DNA from: Acinetobacter lwoffii | GTDB taxonomy: Bacteria > Pseudomonadota > Gammaproteobacteria > Pseudomonadales > Moraxellaceae | Reading direction: 5' to 3' | Assembly: GCF_024129735.1 (NCBI RefSeq) | Contig: NZ_JAMXXK010000011.1 | Coordinates: 1 to 64,000, forward strand | DNA length: 64,000 nucleotides | Shown: piece by piece, positions 1-9,119 of the stretch | How the letters are laid out: each line of letters opens with the position of its first letter | How positions within the stretch are numbered: position 1 is the stretch's first letter | Translations under genes and position numbers: made by a program | The notes under the pieces: model-generated | Databases searched by the model: none | Told to the model about the DNA's origin: nothing | Seen by the model: the letters and a program-made list of their open reading frames with translations, nothing else

Positions 1-13
1 TTTCAGATAAAGT

Positions 14-51
14 CATAAAAAAAATGAGCGTATTGGCATACACTCATTTTT
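14..51 (-). terminator. Rho-independent terminator after the rhombotarget operon
   Basis: An 8-bp stem (21-28 with 43-50), extended by four more pairs after one mismatch, is followed on the minus strand by a run of T (the A-run at 17-24). It sits just past the stop at 128, so it most likely ends the leftward transcript of the two CSLREA genes. The opposite side also has a short T-run, so it may act both ways. Confidence 0.7.
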
Positions 52-127
52 ACTACATTTTTCTAATGTCTGCTTAACTGACTGGCATTACTCCATATGG
101 AGGCTTTTTTGATGTTTCAATCATATT

Positions 128-2539
128 TTATTTTCTTAAGCGGCGATAACCTGCAAGCCCTAATAATCCTAGTAGCCCCCACATTCCAATTGCCCCACCA
201 CCACTTGAGGACGTATTCGTATTTTTAACTGTATTACGTAACAAGATTGTCGCTTTTTCTGACATTTTTTCATCAGCATCGAAAATCGCATAATCCATGC
301 TGTAATTTGCCTGGCTTAAATTATTTTTTACACTAAATGTCAGCTGTCCCCCATAACAGGTCTGATTTTGATAGGTGTCAGGACAGGCTCCTTGTCGCTC
401 TGCCTTCAGTGAAACTCCCGCAGGCAGCTTAACAATATGAATCGGGATCTCTTTTCCATCTTTATCTTGATAAAAAGCCGACTTTCCTGATGGTAGAGGC
501 CCATCCCCATCATCACTATCATTTTCAAGCGGATTTACCGTCACTGTAAGATTATTCTCTGGACTAAGCTGATATTCATCATCTTTTGCAATTGGTGCAA
601 TGTTGTTAAAAGCTGCTCTTAAGAGGCCAGCACTGCTCGCACCTGTAGCCCGGTCTTTAAGGGTATAACTACAGAACTCCATATCAACCGAACTGGTCTG
701 CTTACCATCAGTGCGATACATCATGATCCGGTTTAAATCAGGTTTCCACTCACATTTAAGATTTGGATCATTTGGATTTCCTTCCACAGTGGTCGAATTA
801 CCAGTACCAATTAACTTACCAACACCTAAAGTTTTTACACTGACCTCATAATTTTGTGAATTTAAGGCTTTAATTTGAATCTTATCATTGGTTAGAGTTT
901 CTTGAGGCATAGCCAAGATAAAAGGATTAATATAGATTGCACGATATTTCTGATATTGCTTGGTATATTTAAGTAAATCCTGATAACTTTTCAATTCTTC
1001 CTTTAAACCAGGAAGCTCATTTTCTGGAGTATTTTTATCAGCAATGATTTCTTCGAGATCATCTATATTCTCCTGATAAAAGTCATTGAGTCCTACCAAA
1101 CTCTTATTTTGCAAGTCCGTAATATCGGCTGCAGTCAAACGTCGGATTTCAACTGAGCCGATCTCACAGGTATTTTTTGCACTTGGATCAAATGTTAATG
1201 TGGATCCAATCACACGATCAATACCACGCTGGTCTTGTTCAATACAGCCACTCACTCCGATATCTACCAAATCCGTTGCGGTCTGATTATCACGCGGGTA
1301 ATATAGCCCTAAATAGCGATTATCAATAGCAGGCTCAATATAATTTGTTAATAAACTGCTGATTATATTGTTAGAGACATCAAGATTATTTGAAGTAGTA
1401 TTTTCGTCTAATTCTGGCAATACGCAACGTGATGGTCCAGTCGTTTGAATTGCATTTCGAATTGTTGAAAATTCAACGCGTTGTGGCTTGGTTGGATTTC
1501 CCTGATTTAAGGCATATTCACAAGACAGGCCTTGGTTAAAGGCTAAAACATTGAAATTAAAATACCTAAAACCGGTATTGTCATAAAATAAAGTAGATTG
1601 GGCTATATTTTCAACAATAGTATTACTTAATGCAGTTAAACTGGAGAATTTACTGAGCGGACGATTAACTTCATTCGTCATACGCACAATATGTCCTGTG
1701 GTACTTGCAGTATTCTTCGCAATAGTAGAGTTAACAATTTCTACTGTGGCATAGCCACAAAAATCAATAATACTGTTAGTAGTGTCTGAACCGTTTTTAA
1801 CAATACTACTGGAATTAATTTTCACATTGGTTTGAGTTGTCCCTAAATTTCCCTGACAGTCCATCGCCAAAACACTACCATATGAACTCGCCTGATTTTT
1901 TTGAATCAAAGAATCCTGAATGACAATATTCCTTTCCGTATTCATTGCTACACTATAAATCGCCCCACCTTCTGCAGCTGCTCGGGAATTTACTATTTCA
2001 CTGGTATTAATACTTAAAGGCCCAGCTACATAAAAAGTACCGCCATTACCCTTATCCAAGGTATTTATTGCTGCATAGCCATCCTTTAAGATCAGATGAT
2101 GAATTTCCAGACTGGATTGGCTGGCCATACTATTAAATAATCTGGTTTTCCCCTGGCCTGAAATAGTACTTTTTAAAGCCTCCCGGGTTGGATATAACAG
2201 CGTAATCGGACTACGACTAGCATAGTTAAGCGGAGTTTTCCCATAAATTTTGAGCGCTGACTCTACGATCAGCTCTTTATCTAATTTGTACTCGCCTGCT
2301 TCAAGCTGAATCACATCTGCAGCTGAACCATCCAATCGAAGCGTACGTCCTACATTACATCCGCCATAAGATTTATCCAGTTTTGCAGTTTTAATGGCTT
2401 CTCGCAAAGAACAGGCATTATTATTCTCGCCATCTTCATCAGCAAAAGTAGTTACATATATCGTTTTATCTTCGGCTGCCATCAAACTCATGGCAGATAA
2501 AATCATGGCCGCAAGCAGTCCTTTTTTATAATTTTTCAT
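128..2539 (-). CDS. CSLREA-domain, GlyGly-CTERM surface protein (rhombotarget A-like)
   Basis: This 803-residue exported protein has an N-terminal signal peptide (about residues 1-22) and a CSLREA box at 43-48 followed by a GGC segment. A long middle region is rich in short beta-strand N/S/T repeats, as in right-handed beta-helix proteins. An Ig/cadherin-like stretch lies near 665-690 (AKDDEY, then PLENDSDDGDG). The C-terminus is a GlyGly-CTERM tail: Gly run, hydrophobic helix, then basic YRRLRK. Such tails are cut by rhombosortase, an intramembrane serine protease, usually in species with type II secretion. Its ATG follows an AAGGA site. The gene lies 9 bp after a paralogue with the same layout, implying one operon. 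Acinetobacter 'rhombotarget A' proteins have this architecture. Ligand and role are unknown. Confidence 0.85.
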   Translation of the reverse strand: MKNYKKGLLAAMILSAMSLMAAEDKTIYVTTFADEDGENNNACSLREAIKTAKLDKSYGGCNVGRTLRLDGSAADVIQLEAGEYKLDKELIVESALKIYGKTPLNYASRSPITLLYPTREALKSTISGQGKTRLFNSMASQSSLEIHHLILKDGYAAINTLDKGNGGTFYVAGPLSINTSEIVNSRAAAEGGAIYSVAMNTERNIVIQDSLIQKNQASSYGSVLAMDCQGNLGTTQTNVKINSSSIVKNGSDTTNSIIDFCGYATVEIVNSTIAKNTASTTGHIVRMTNEVNRPLSKFSSLTALSNTIVENIAQSTLFYDNTGFRYFNFNVLAFNQGLSCEYALNQGNPTKPQRVEFSTIRNAIQTTGPSRCVLPELDENTTSNNLDVSNNIISSLLTNYIEPAIDNRYLGLYYPRDNQTATDLVDIGVSGCIEQDQRGIDRVIGSTLTFDPSAKNTCEIGSVEIRRLTAADITDLQNKSLVGLNDFYQENIDDLEEIIADKNTPENELPGLKEELKSYQDLLKYTKQYQKYRAIYINPFILAMPQETLTNDKIQIKALNSQNYEVSVKTLGVGKLIGTGNSTTVEGNPNDPNLKCEWKPDLNRIMMYRTDGKQTSSVDMEFCSYTLKDRATGASSAGLLRAAFNNIAPIAKDDEYQLSPENNLTVTVNPLENDSDDGDGPLPSGKSAFYQDKDGKEIPIHIVKLPAGVSLKAERQGACPDTYQNQTCYGGQLTFSVKNNLSQANYSMDYAIFDADEKMSEKATILLRNTVKNTNTSSSGGGAIGMWGLLGLLGLAGYRRLRK

Positions 2540-2548
2540 GATTTTTCC

Positions 2549-4348
2549 TTAATCTTTTAATCCACGGCGTAAACCTATTAATCCGAGTAAAATCAGTAGC
2601 CCACCACCACCCCATGAGCCGCCTGAAGTTTTGACTGCTTTGTCTTCCATTTCATTTTTTGGCTCCTGAACAATTTGAGTAGTAATAGTCAAATAAGGTT
2701 TACTTTTATTAAACCGTGTCGATGAGGTCACCACTTGTAGTTCGAAAATATCTGCTCCATGCCAGGTAGAATCCGGGGTATAAACGACATTGCCATGAAT
2801 ATCGATGATTGTTTTACCCTTGGAAGCTGTTTTGGTTTGTACCACTTTCAAACAGCCATCTTGCCAAGGCTCCCCCGTCGGATTCTGACCAACAATGGCA
2901 TTACACTGTTCTTTTGGAATTAAATCACTATCTCCCAGATAAGATTCAATTGAAAACTTGGCAATTTCACCCTTTAACAGATCTTGTCCCACCAGACTGC
3001 CTGAGATTGGTATCGTGATTTCAACAGCACCACGATCACAAAACAGATTATCCATCAAACGGTTGATCCCGCGCTGATCTGCCGCTTCACATGCTACCGT
3101 TGGATTTGCTAAACTCAATCCTGTGCCTCTATTCACAATCGGTGATTCACTCACAAGGATATAGTTCAACAAAATTCGTGGGCGCATATAACCGAGAAAT
3201 TGTCCTTTAGGAACGCTATATGGACAAAGTATGGCATTATTATTTTCTTGTAGGGTCTGACAAATACCTTCACTTTTATCTGAGGATTCAGCAAAAAGTC
3301 GTGTACCATTCCAGAACTGGTTCGGCGCGACGGCATCCCCTACACCACACGAGGCTGTCAGCAGATTATTTTGCGACACAGACTTATCACCAGTGATAAT
3401 TTGGCAATCCTGTGTACCATTTCTTAAAATAATACTATTCGCTACATAAGCTCTTCCATACGGTGCATGGATATTTAAAGCAGTATTTTCATTGTCAACT
3501 ATGGTGAGATTATTCAATCCCATCCCGTCCAGGACATTAATGAGTACACCCTTATTTTTTAGTATCGTACTACTTAATACCTCCCCACTAATACCTTGAT
3601 CTTTACTGGAGTCAGCAAACTGTCCCGCGCTATAAATATTGGTCGCGGAATTATCCAGTGTCTGATTATTTTTAAGTACACTTTGATAAATGAGGAAAGC
3701 AGGTAGCTCACTATACAGGATCCCGCCTCGTTGGGCTTTATTATTTTCGATCAGACTATTTTTAATTTGTGCACGGCTTGTTAAGTTCTGACCAAACTTG
3801 CCAGCATTATAAATTGCCCCACCCAAGTTGGCAGCAGCATTAAATAGACGGTTATATTCTAGAATTAGCTGACCTTTATTATAAATTAGGCCACCTTGTT
3901 CAGCACAACTGGTTTTACCACAGCCTTCAAGATCCAGTTCTTTCAAATTTACCTGAACCAATGTATCTGTACTGTTGATCCGGAAAAGGTTATCAGTACC
4001 TTTCATTTGAATATGAGCATTATGCAAGCCTAATGCTTTTTCATCCGTACTGAATTCGCCATCACTTTCTGCGACCGCACGGATGGTAAGAGATTTTTTA
4101 ATCGCGATATGCTGGTTCAACACATAGGTATTTTTTTCTTTTAAAATAATGGTACTGGATGAGTTCTCCCCACCACACCCCATAAAACCTGATTTAGCTA
4201 AGCCACGGTTAACATACTCAACAGCTTCTCGAAGTGAACATTCCTTGTCATCTTTTTCAATATCTTCTGTAGTGGTTACAATAATATCTGCACTATACGA
4301 CTGCCCCGCTATACATAGCAAAGCTATGCCTATGCTCTTCTTGAGCAT
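2549..4348 (-). CDS. CSLREA-domain, GlyGly-CTERM surface protein, paralogue of the next gene
   Basis: This is a 599-residue secreted protein: signal peptide about 1-20, CSLREA box at 37-42, a Cys/Gly pair shortly after (MGCGG), and a beta-helix-like repeat region with many 'N.xI..N' strands. The last 25 or so residues form a GlyGly-CTERM tail (SGGSWGGGG, hydrophobic helix, RRGLKD). A strong AAGGAGAAGG ribosome site precedes the ATG. It is the first gene of a two-gene leftward operon with the 803-residue paralogue and shares its ends but is about 200 residues shorter in the middle. I infer the same fate: Sec export, rhombosortase processing at the membrane and delivery to the surface or medium. 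Which of the two is the named 'rhombotarget A' cannot be settled here. Confidence 0.83.
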   Translation of the reverse strand: MLKKSIGIALLCIAGQSYSADIIVTTTEDIEKDDKECSLREAVEYVNRGLAKSGFMGCGGENSSSTIILKEKNTYVLNQHIAIKKSLTIRAVAESDGEFSTDEKALGLHNAHIQMKGTDNLFRINSTDTLVQVNLKELDLEGCGKTSCAEQGGLIYNKGQLILEYNRLFNAAANLGGAIYNAGKFGQNLTSRAQIKNSLIENNKAQRGGILYSELPAFLIYQSVLKNNQTLDNSATNIYSAGQFADSSKDQGISGEVLSSTILKNKGVLINVLDGMGLNNLTIVDNENTALNIHAPYGRAYVANSIILRNGTQDCQIITGDKSVSQNNLLTASCGVGDAVAPNQFWNGTRLFAESSDKSEGICQTLQENNNAILCPYSVPKGQFLGYMRPRILLNYILVSESPIVNRGTGLSLANPTVACEAADQRGINRLMDNLFCDRGAVEITIPISGSLVGQDLLKGEIAKFSIESYLGDSDLIPKEQCNAIVGQNPTGEPWQDGCLKVVQTKTASKGKTIIDIHGNVVYTPDSTWHGADIFELQVVTSSTRFNKSKPYLTITTQIVQEPKNEMEDKAVKTSGGSWGGGGLLILLGLIGLRRGLKD

Positions 4349-4440
4349 AACCTTCTCCTTAATTTTTATTTCTTTCTTTTTCTTCTAAAGTTGCAGAATC
4401 CTTGCAACAGCGAATTATTTTGCCTTACTGTGTCATAGAC

Positions 4441-4454
4441 TGAGTAATTACTCA
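4441..4454. promoter_or_regulatory. Perfect 14-bp palindrome upstream of the rhombotarget operon
   Basis: TGAGTAATTACTCA is a perfect dyad with no loop, lying between the hda stop (4469) and the start of the CSLREA operon (4348). With no loop and no T-run it resembles an operator for a dimeric regulator more than a terminator. The regulator is not identifiable from the sequence. Confidence 0.4.
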
Positions 4455-4468
4455 AGAATTTTTATATT

Positions 4469-5173
4469 TTACCGATATTCGTCAATCAAGGCATATATCT
4501 GCCGCAGATTAGCATTGCTGACTTTCAATTTTTCCCCTTTAAGCAATTGAATAATCTGCTCTAATCTTTGAAGCAGCACTGAAGTTTGATGTGGCCCATG
4601 GCTTAGTAAATAGTCAAAGATTTGAGGGTCTAAATGGATCCCACGACGATCGAGTACCGAGGAAACCAGCGCATAGCGATCAGCATACAAACTGCCACTC
4701 GGAACACGGGTACTGACCGCCTGCGTGAGACGGGATTGTAAATCTGGCAATTCGAGTTTGAGTTCGATAGGTGCAAAACGTGACGAAAACACCAACTGCC
4801 CACCACCTTCATTATTATAATTAATCAAGTGAAATACTGCGCGTTGCCAATGGGGTACGCCACTAATCGCTTCGATATCATCAAGTGCTACCAGATCAAA
4901 ACGATCTAGAGAAGTAATCGCCTCAGTCGGTGCATCTAAAAGCTCAAGCAAAGATACCTGAATTGCAGATTTACCTACTTCCAGATAAGAGTCACAGATG
5001 GCAGACAACAAATGACTTTTACCTGTACCGGCTCCCCCATAGACATAAAATTGGTTGATCAGGCCTGCATGTAATTGACGGACAGCATCAATGACATGCC
5101 CCCAACCCGGCCCTGAAAAATCACTGATTCGGGCATCGAGCTGAGGTTCTATATCTAACTGCAATTGACGCAT
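4469..5173 (-). CDS. hda: DnaA regulatory inactivator Hda
   Basis: Hda is a DnaA-like AAA+ protein that, bound to the DNA-loaded sliding clamp, stimulates ATP hydrolysis by DnaA and so limits re-initiation. The 234-residue product has the family length. A clamp-binding motif (QLQLDI) lies at residues 3-8, Walker A (GGAGTGKSH) at 46-54 and Walker B (LVALDD) near 94-99. It lacks the DNA-binding domain of full DnaA. Its ATG lies 14 bp after the stop of the PerM-like permease gene, so the two are probably cotranscribed. The hda/permease/purM arrangement is common in Acinetobacter and related gammaproteobacteria. Confidence 0.92.
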   Translation of the reverse strand: MRQLQLDIEPQLDARISDFSGPGWGHVIDAVRQLHAGLINQFYVYGGAGTGKSHLLSAICDSYLEVGKSAIQVSLLELLDAPTEAITSLDRFDLVALDDIEAISGVPHWQRAVFHLINYNNEGGGQLVFSSRFAPIELKLELPDLQSRLTQAVSTRVPSGSLYADRYALVSSVLDRRGIHLDPQIFDYLLSHGPHQTSVLLQRLEQIIQLLKGEKLKVSNANLRQIYALIDEYR

Positions 5174-5187
5174 ACGATTTTTTGGCC

Positions 5188-6408
5188 TTATGAGTCTTTA
5201 CGATGTGGATCGTGAATTTTACTTGAGTTCTCCTCTGCTTGCAGCGGTTTTTTCTGTGGCTTTTTCATTTCAATATCAACATCTAAGTCTGCTGTTTCAA
5301 TATTGATTGAACCGGTAGAGGCATCTTGTATGATAACAGCCCGATCACCATAAAATGGCGTATGTTCATAATACTCACGGATATGCCGCAGCAGTACCAC
5401 AATCACGGCTGCCACCGGTAAGGCAATCAGCATGCCCAAGAAACCGGCCAGTTGTGCACCTGCCAGAACTGCAAACACTACAGCTACAGGAGAAAGACCG
5501 ATTTTATCACCTAGCAAGAACGGTTGCAGAATATAGCCTTCGACGGCCTGCCCGACCATAAAGACAATCCCGACCAATACCAGTTGCCACCAGTCGATTC
5601 CAAATTGGAAAAAGGTTGCAATGACTGCGGCAATAATTCCAACCGCAAAACCAAGATACGGAATGATACTGCACAATCCGGCAATCATCCCAATGATCAG
5701 GCCAATCTCTAGGCCAATCAGTTGCAGTCCCACTGCATAGACTACGCCCAGCAGAACCATGACTAGGAACTGACCTTTAACAAAGGCACCTAACACACTA
5801 TGACATTCACTCACAATAGTTAAGGTTGTTTTTTCATAAGGACGGGGAATTAGACGGCGTAAGCTGTCTAACATACGATCCCAATCCAGCAAGAAATAAA
5901 AGGCAATAATCGGAATCAGGACAATCGTGCCACCAATCTGGATAAAGTTCAGACCAGATTGTGCCAGTTTCAGCAGCATTGCCTGAATACTGTCAGCACT
6001 ATAATTGGTCTGGACATAGTCCATTACTACTGAGGAAATCTGGTCAGTATCGATCTCCATCGGAACCAGATTAAAGCTATCGGAAAGCCAAGGTAGGAAC
6101 GTGTAATTGATCCAGTGAATCCCGGCCGGAATGCTATCACGCGCATACATCAGCTGCTGCCAGACTAGTGGCACCAGATACCACATCACCAATGTAACCA
6201 CGATCCCAATCCCGATAAATACGATACTGATCGAGAGCCATCGAGCCAGCCCAATGCGGTGCAAAACATTAACCAAGGGGCTAAATAAATAAGCAATTAG
6301 AAAAGCTGCAACAAAAGGAACTACAACTGGTTTAAGCAGATATAAAACCCAAAGTATCAATGCTATACCAGCAAGTATAAGAATGCGCCGTAAAGTACGA
6401 TCGACCAT
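5188..6408 (-). CDS. AI-2E family transporter (PerM-like permease)
   Basis: This is a 406-residue polytopic inner-membrane protein of the AI-2E exporter / PerM family. Hydrophobic segments start near residue 8, and further helices fill about 200-340, including the Gly/Pro-rich membrane stretches typical of the family's C-terminal half. The last 55 or so residues are a polar, Lys-rich cytoplasmic tail. An AAGG ribosome site precedes the ATG. It shares a leftward transcript with hda and is divergent from purM. Substrates in this family range from quorum signals to ions, so the substrate here is unknown. Family assignment is firm, function is not. Confidence 0.85.
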   Translation of the reverse strand: MVDRTLRRILILAGIALILWVLYLLKPVVVPFVAAFLIAYLFSPLVNVLHRIGLARWLSISIVFIGIGIVVTLVMWYLVPLVWQQLMYARDSIPAGIHWINYTFLPWLSDSFNLVPMEIDTDQISSVVMDYVQTNYSADSIQAMLLKLAQSGLNFIQIGGTIVLIPIIAFYFLLDWDRMLDSLRRLIPRPYEKTTLTIVSECHSVLGAFVKGQFLVMVLLGVVYAVGLQLIGLEIGLIIGMIAGLCSIIPYLGFAVGIIAAVIATFFQFGIDWWQLVLVGIVFMVGQAVEGYILQPFLLGDKIGLSPVAVVFAVLAGAQLAGFLGMLIALPVAAVIVVLLRHIREYYEHTPFYGDRAVIIQDASTGSINIETADLDVDIEMKKPQKKPLQAEENSSKIHDPHRKDS

Positions 6409-6510
6409 AGAATCTTGCCTTTTCTCTATTAATCATTCTAAAAATTAAAATATTTTAATAAAGATAGCATTTTAGGCCACAAATACCATAAGAGTTTTAC
6501 ATATTCAGGT

Positions 6511-6534
6511 TATAATCGCACCCGCGAATGCGGA
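6511..6534 (+). promoter_or_regulatory. Probable -10 element and ribosome site of purM
   Basis: A TATAAT hexamer at 6511-6516 and a GGAG at 6531-6534 lie just before the purM ATG at 6544. No convincing -35 box stands 16-18 bp upstream, and I see no purine riboswitch fold. Any transcript starting here would have a leader of only about 20 bases. Confidence 0.4.
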
Positions 6535-6543
6535 GACTTCATT

Positions 6544-7614
6544 ATGAGCAACTCAACTTCTACCCCAAACACTGGTTTAAGCTACAAAGATGCAGGTGTC
6601 GACATTGAGGCGGGCGACGCGTTAGTCGATCGTATCAAATCTGTCGCTAAGCGTACCTCACGTCCCGAAGTTATGGGCGGTCTAGGTGGCTTTGGTGCAC
6701 TTTGTAAAATTCCTAAAGGTTATGAAGAACCTGTTCTCGTATCTGGCACAGATGGTGTTGGTACAAAATTACGTCTGGCACTGAATTTGAACCGTCATGA
6801 CACAATTGGTCAAGACCTGGTTGCAATGTGCGTGAATGACCTTCTTGTCTGTGGTGCTGAGCCACTGTTCTTCCTTGATTATTATGCAACTGGTCACTTA
6901 AATGTTGATGTTGCTGCAAATGTAGTCACTGGTATTGGCGCTGGTTGTGAACTTGCTGGCTGTGCATTAGTTGGCGGTGAAACTGCTGAAATGCCAGGCA
7001 TGTATGAAGGCGAAGATTACGATCTTGCAGGTTTCTGTGTCGGTGTTGTTGAGCAAAGCAAAATTATTGATGGCTCTAAAGTCAAAGCGGGTGACGTTTT
7101 AATTGGTGTAGCTTCTTCAGGTGCGCACTCAAACGGCTACTCACTGCTTCGTAAAATTTTAGACGTGAAAAACGTTGATCTAAATCAAATCGTGGATGGT
7201 CGCCCACTTGCAGATGCTGCAATGGAACCAACACGCATTTATGTGAAACCAATTCTTGAACTGTTAAAATACGTTGATGTACATGCGATGGCACACATCA
7301 CTGGTGGTGGTTTACCGGGTAACTTACCTCGCGTACTTCCAAACGGTGCTCAAGCATTGGTAAATGAATCTTCTTGGGAATGGCCTGAGCTATTTAAGCT
7401 TCTACAACGCGAAGGCGGCGTAGAACAGTTTGAAATGTACCGTACTTTTAACTGTGGCGTCGGCATGGTGCTGGTTGTTAATGCAGCAGATGCAGACAAA
7501 ACTGTTGAATTACTCAACCAGCTTGGCGAAAAAGCATGGGCGATGGGTCAGATTCAAGACAATGCTGAATCGGTTGCAGGTGCAGACGAAAAAATTCGTG
7601 TGATCTTCGCGTAA
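6544..7614 (+). CDS. purM: Phosphoribosylformylglycinamidine cyclo-ligase (AIR synthetase)
   Basis: PurM closes the imidazole ring in de novo purine synthesis: FGAM plus ATP gives AIR. The 356-residue product is about ten residues longer than E. coli PurM, mostly at the N-terminus. It carries the ATP-binding signature GTDGVGTKL at 68-76, the [11 protein letters not shown] segment near 143-153 and the C-terminal [10 protein letters not shown] motif. Translation starts at an ATG ten bases after a GGAG site. purN follows after six bases, giving the purM-purN operon seen in many gammaproteobacteria. It is divergent from the permease-hda operon. Confidence 0.97.
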   Translation: MSNSTSTPNTGLSYKDAGVDIEAGDALVDRIKSVAKRTSRPEVMGGLGGFGALCKIPKGYEEPVLVSGTDGVGTKLRLALNLNRHDTIGQDLVAMCVNDLLVCGAEPLFFLDYYATGHLNVDVAANVVTGIGAGCELAGCALVGGETAEMPGMYEGEDYDLAGFCVGVVEQSKIIDGSKVKAGDVLIGVASSGAHSNGYSLLRKILDVKNVDLNQIVDGRPLADAAMEPTRIYVKPILELLKYVDVHAMAHITGGGLPGNLPRVLPNGAQALVNESSWEWPELFKLLQREGGVEQFEMYRTFNCGVGMVLVVNAADADKTVELLNQLGEKAWAMGQIQDNAESVAGADEKIRVIFA

Positions 7615-7620
7615 TTTCGC

Positions 7621-8250
7621 ATGATTAAAATTGCTGTACTTGTTTCAGGTAGTGGATCAAATCTGCAAGCCTTGATTGATGCCAATCTTTCAGGGCAAAT
7701 TGTGGGCGTAATTTCCAATAAACCTGAAGCCTTTGCTTTATCGCGTGCACAACACGCAGGCATTCAGACTGCAGTTATTGAACACAAGCAATATCCAAGT
7801 CGTGAAGCTTTTGATGATGTGATGCATCAACAGCTTTTGGACTGGGATGTGGATCTGGTCGTGCTTGCCGGCTTTATGCGAATTTTAAGTGAAAAATTTG
7901 TGAAAGCCTGGGAAGGAAAAATGTTGAATATTCATCCTTCCCTGCTGCCTAATTATAAAGGCATGCATACGCATCAGCGTGTACTCAATACCGGTGATGT
8001 TCTGCACGGTTGTACGGTGCATTATGTTACGGCTGAACTGGATGCAGGCCAAGCGCTTGCCCAAGGTGTTCTCAAGGTTTCTCATCATGATACGGTAGAA
8101 AGTTTGGCAACACGTGTGCATAGCCTCGAGCATGTGATCTATCCACAAGTCGTAGAATGGATTTGTAGCGGAACGATTCAACATACTAAAGATGGTGTGT
8201 TATATCGAAATGAGAAAATGCAAGCGCCTGTTCAATTCTGCAAGTTCTAA
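7621..8250 (+). CDS. purN: Phosphoribosylglycinamide formyltransferase (GART)
   Basis: PurN transfers a formyl group from 10-formyl-THF to GAR in purine synthesis. The 209-residue product has the family length. The N-terminal GSGSNLQA phosphate-binding loop is at 10-17. The catalytic triad equivalents Asn103 and His105 (NIHPSLLP) and Asp141 (ELDAGQ) are all present. It follows purM by six bases and ends at a strong bidirectional terminator, so the pair forms a closed two-gene operon. Confidence 0.97.
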   Translation: MIKIAVLVSGSGSNLQALIDANLSGQIVGVISNKPEAFALSRAQHAGIQTAVIEHKQYPSREAFDDVMHQQLLDWDVDLVVLAGFMRILSEKFVKAWEGKMLNIHPSLLPNYKGMHTHQRVLNTGDVLHGCTVHYVTAELDAGQALAQGVLKVSHHDTVESLATRVHSLEHVIYPQVVEWICSGTIQHTKDGVLYRNEKMQAPVQFCKF

Positions 8251-8263
8251 AAAAATTTAGATA

Positions 8264-8294
8264 TAAAAAAACGCATCCTCGGATGCGTTTTTTT
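8264..8294. terminator. Bidirectional terminator between purN and the hydrolase gene
   Basis: The stem ACGCATCC/GGATGCGT (8271-8278 with 8281-8288) has a two-base loop and is flanked by A-runs and T-runs on both sides. It serves the convergent purMN operon and the leftward sppA-hydrolase operon. Confidence 0.85.
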
Positions 8295-8315
8295 ATTTCC
8301 AATATATTCAATAAT

Positions 8316-9119
8316 TCAAGCAGACTGTTGCTGAATCAGCTGTTTGACCAAGCCAGCTACTTGATCAGGTTGTTCCAATGGGAACATATGTCCACCATCC
8401 ACCACGGTAAAAGGAATACCAAATTTCTTTTGCACTTGCTGCGGGAACTTGCGGGCCAGAAATGGACCTTTCTTAGCCACAACTAAATGCACAGGAATTT
8501 TGGGTTTTGCCTGAGGCAACCACCATAGTGACGGATTGGTTCTAAAGACTGCGACCTCATCCATTTTAGGAATAGTGAGTTCTACCCCACCCCGGATGGG
8601 ATCATCCTGCAAGGCATGGTCAATATAAGCTTGGAAGCAATCTGCATCAAAATCCTGATAAAAACCTTTAGGGCGCAGCAATTCAGCGGCTTGTTCACGT
8701 GAATCCCAATGGTCACGACGGCGTTTGGACAGACCGGCCGGAGACATTTTATCCAATGCTTTTAAGCGAAAAGTTTTCGCAATATGCAAGGCAAAGGCTT
8801 CTTTGCCCATAATCATCGGCGGGTCCAGCATGATCATTTGTGAAAACAGTTCCGGACGCTGCAAAGCCGCCTGCAGAGTTAACACAGATCCCAAAGAATG
8901 CCCCAGACCAATGACAGGTCGCCCATGTGACTGACGTACAATACTGTCAATCACTTGCTGGGTCAGGCTTTTCCAATGGTTATCAACCGGATAACGCTTG
9001 TCTGGCCCTAAAAGCGGCACATAGATAACATCGTAATCATCTTGTAATCCATCAAACAGCTTTTGATAGACTTTGGATGGCACGCCATTGGCGTGCGCGA
9101 AATGAATCAATGGTTTCAT
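8316..9119 (-). CDS. Alpha/beta hydrolase
   Basis: This is a 267-residue alpha/beta-hydrolase-fold enzyme. The nucleophile elbow GHSLG is at 73-77 (Ser75), an oxyanion-type HANG stretch is at 8-12, and the probable catalytic His244 lies in GGHMFPLE. No signal peptide is visible, so it is likely cytoplasmic. Its ATG overlaps the sppA stop codon (ATGA), indicating translational coupling. The substrate cannot be read from sequence; an esterase or lipase-like role fits the neighbouring membrane and lipid genes, but that is inference. Confidence 0.85.
   Translation of the reverse strand: MKPLIHFAHANGVPSKVYQKLFDGLQDDYDVIYVPLLGPDKRYPVDNHWKSLTQQVIDSIVRQSHGRPVIGLGHSLGSVLTLQAALQRPELFSQMIMLDPPMIMGKEAFALHIAKTFRLKALDKMSPAGLSKRRRDHWDSREQAAELLRPKGFYQDFDADCFQAYIDHALQDDPIRGGVELTIPKMDEVAVFRTNPSLWWLPQAKPKIPVHLVVAKKGPFLARKFPQQVQKKFGIPFTVVDGGHMFPLEQPDQVAGLVKQLIQQQSA

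Noticed and set aside
1086-1286. Rightward reading frames opposite the first rhombotarget gene, and similar frames opposite gyrA, comEC, maeB and others.
   Set aside because: They are frame shadows of strong genes, with no ribosome sites, no domain signs and inconsistent codon use.
128-4348. The two CSLREA genes as one broken gene split by a frameshift.
   Set aside because: Each has its own ribosome site, signal peptide, CSLREA box and complete sorting tail, so they are two separate genes.
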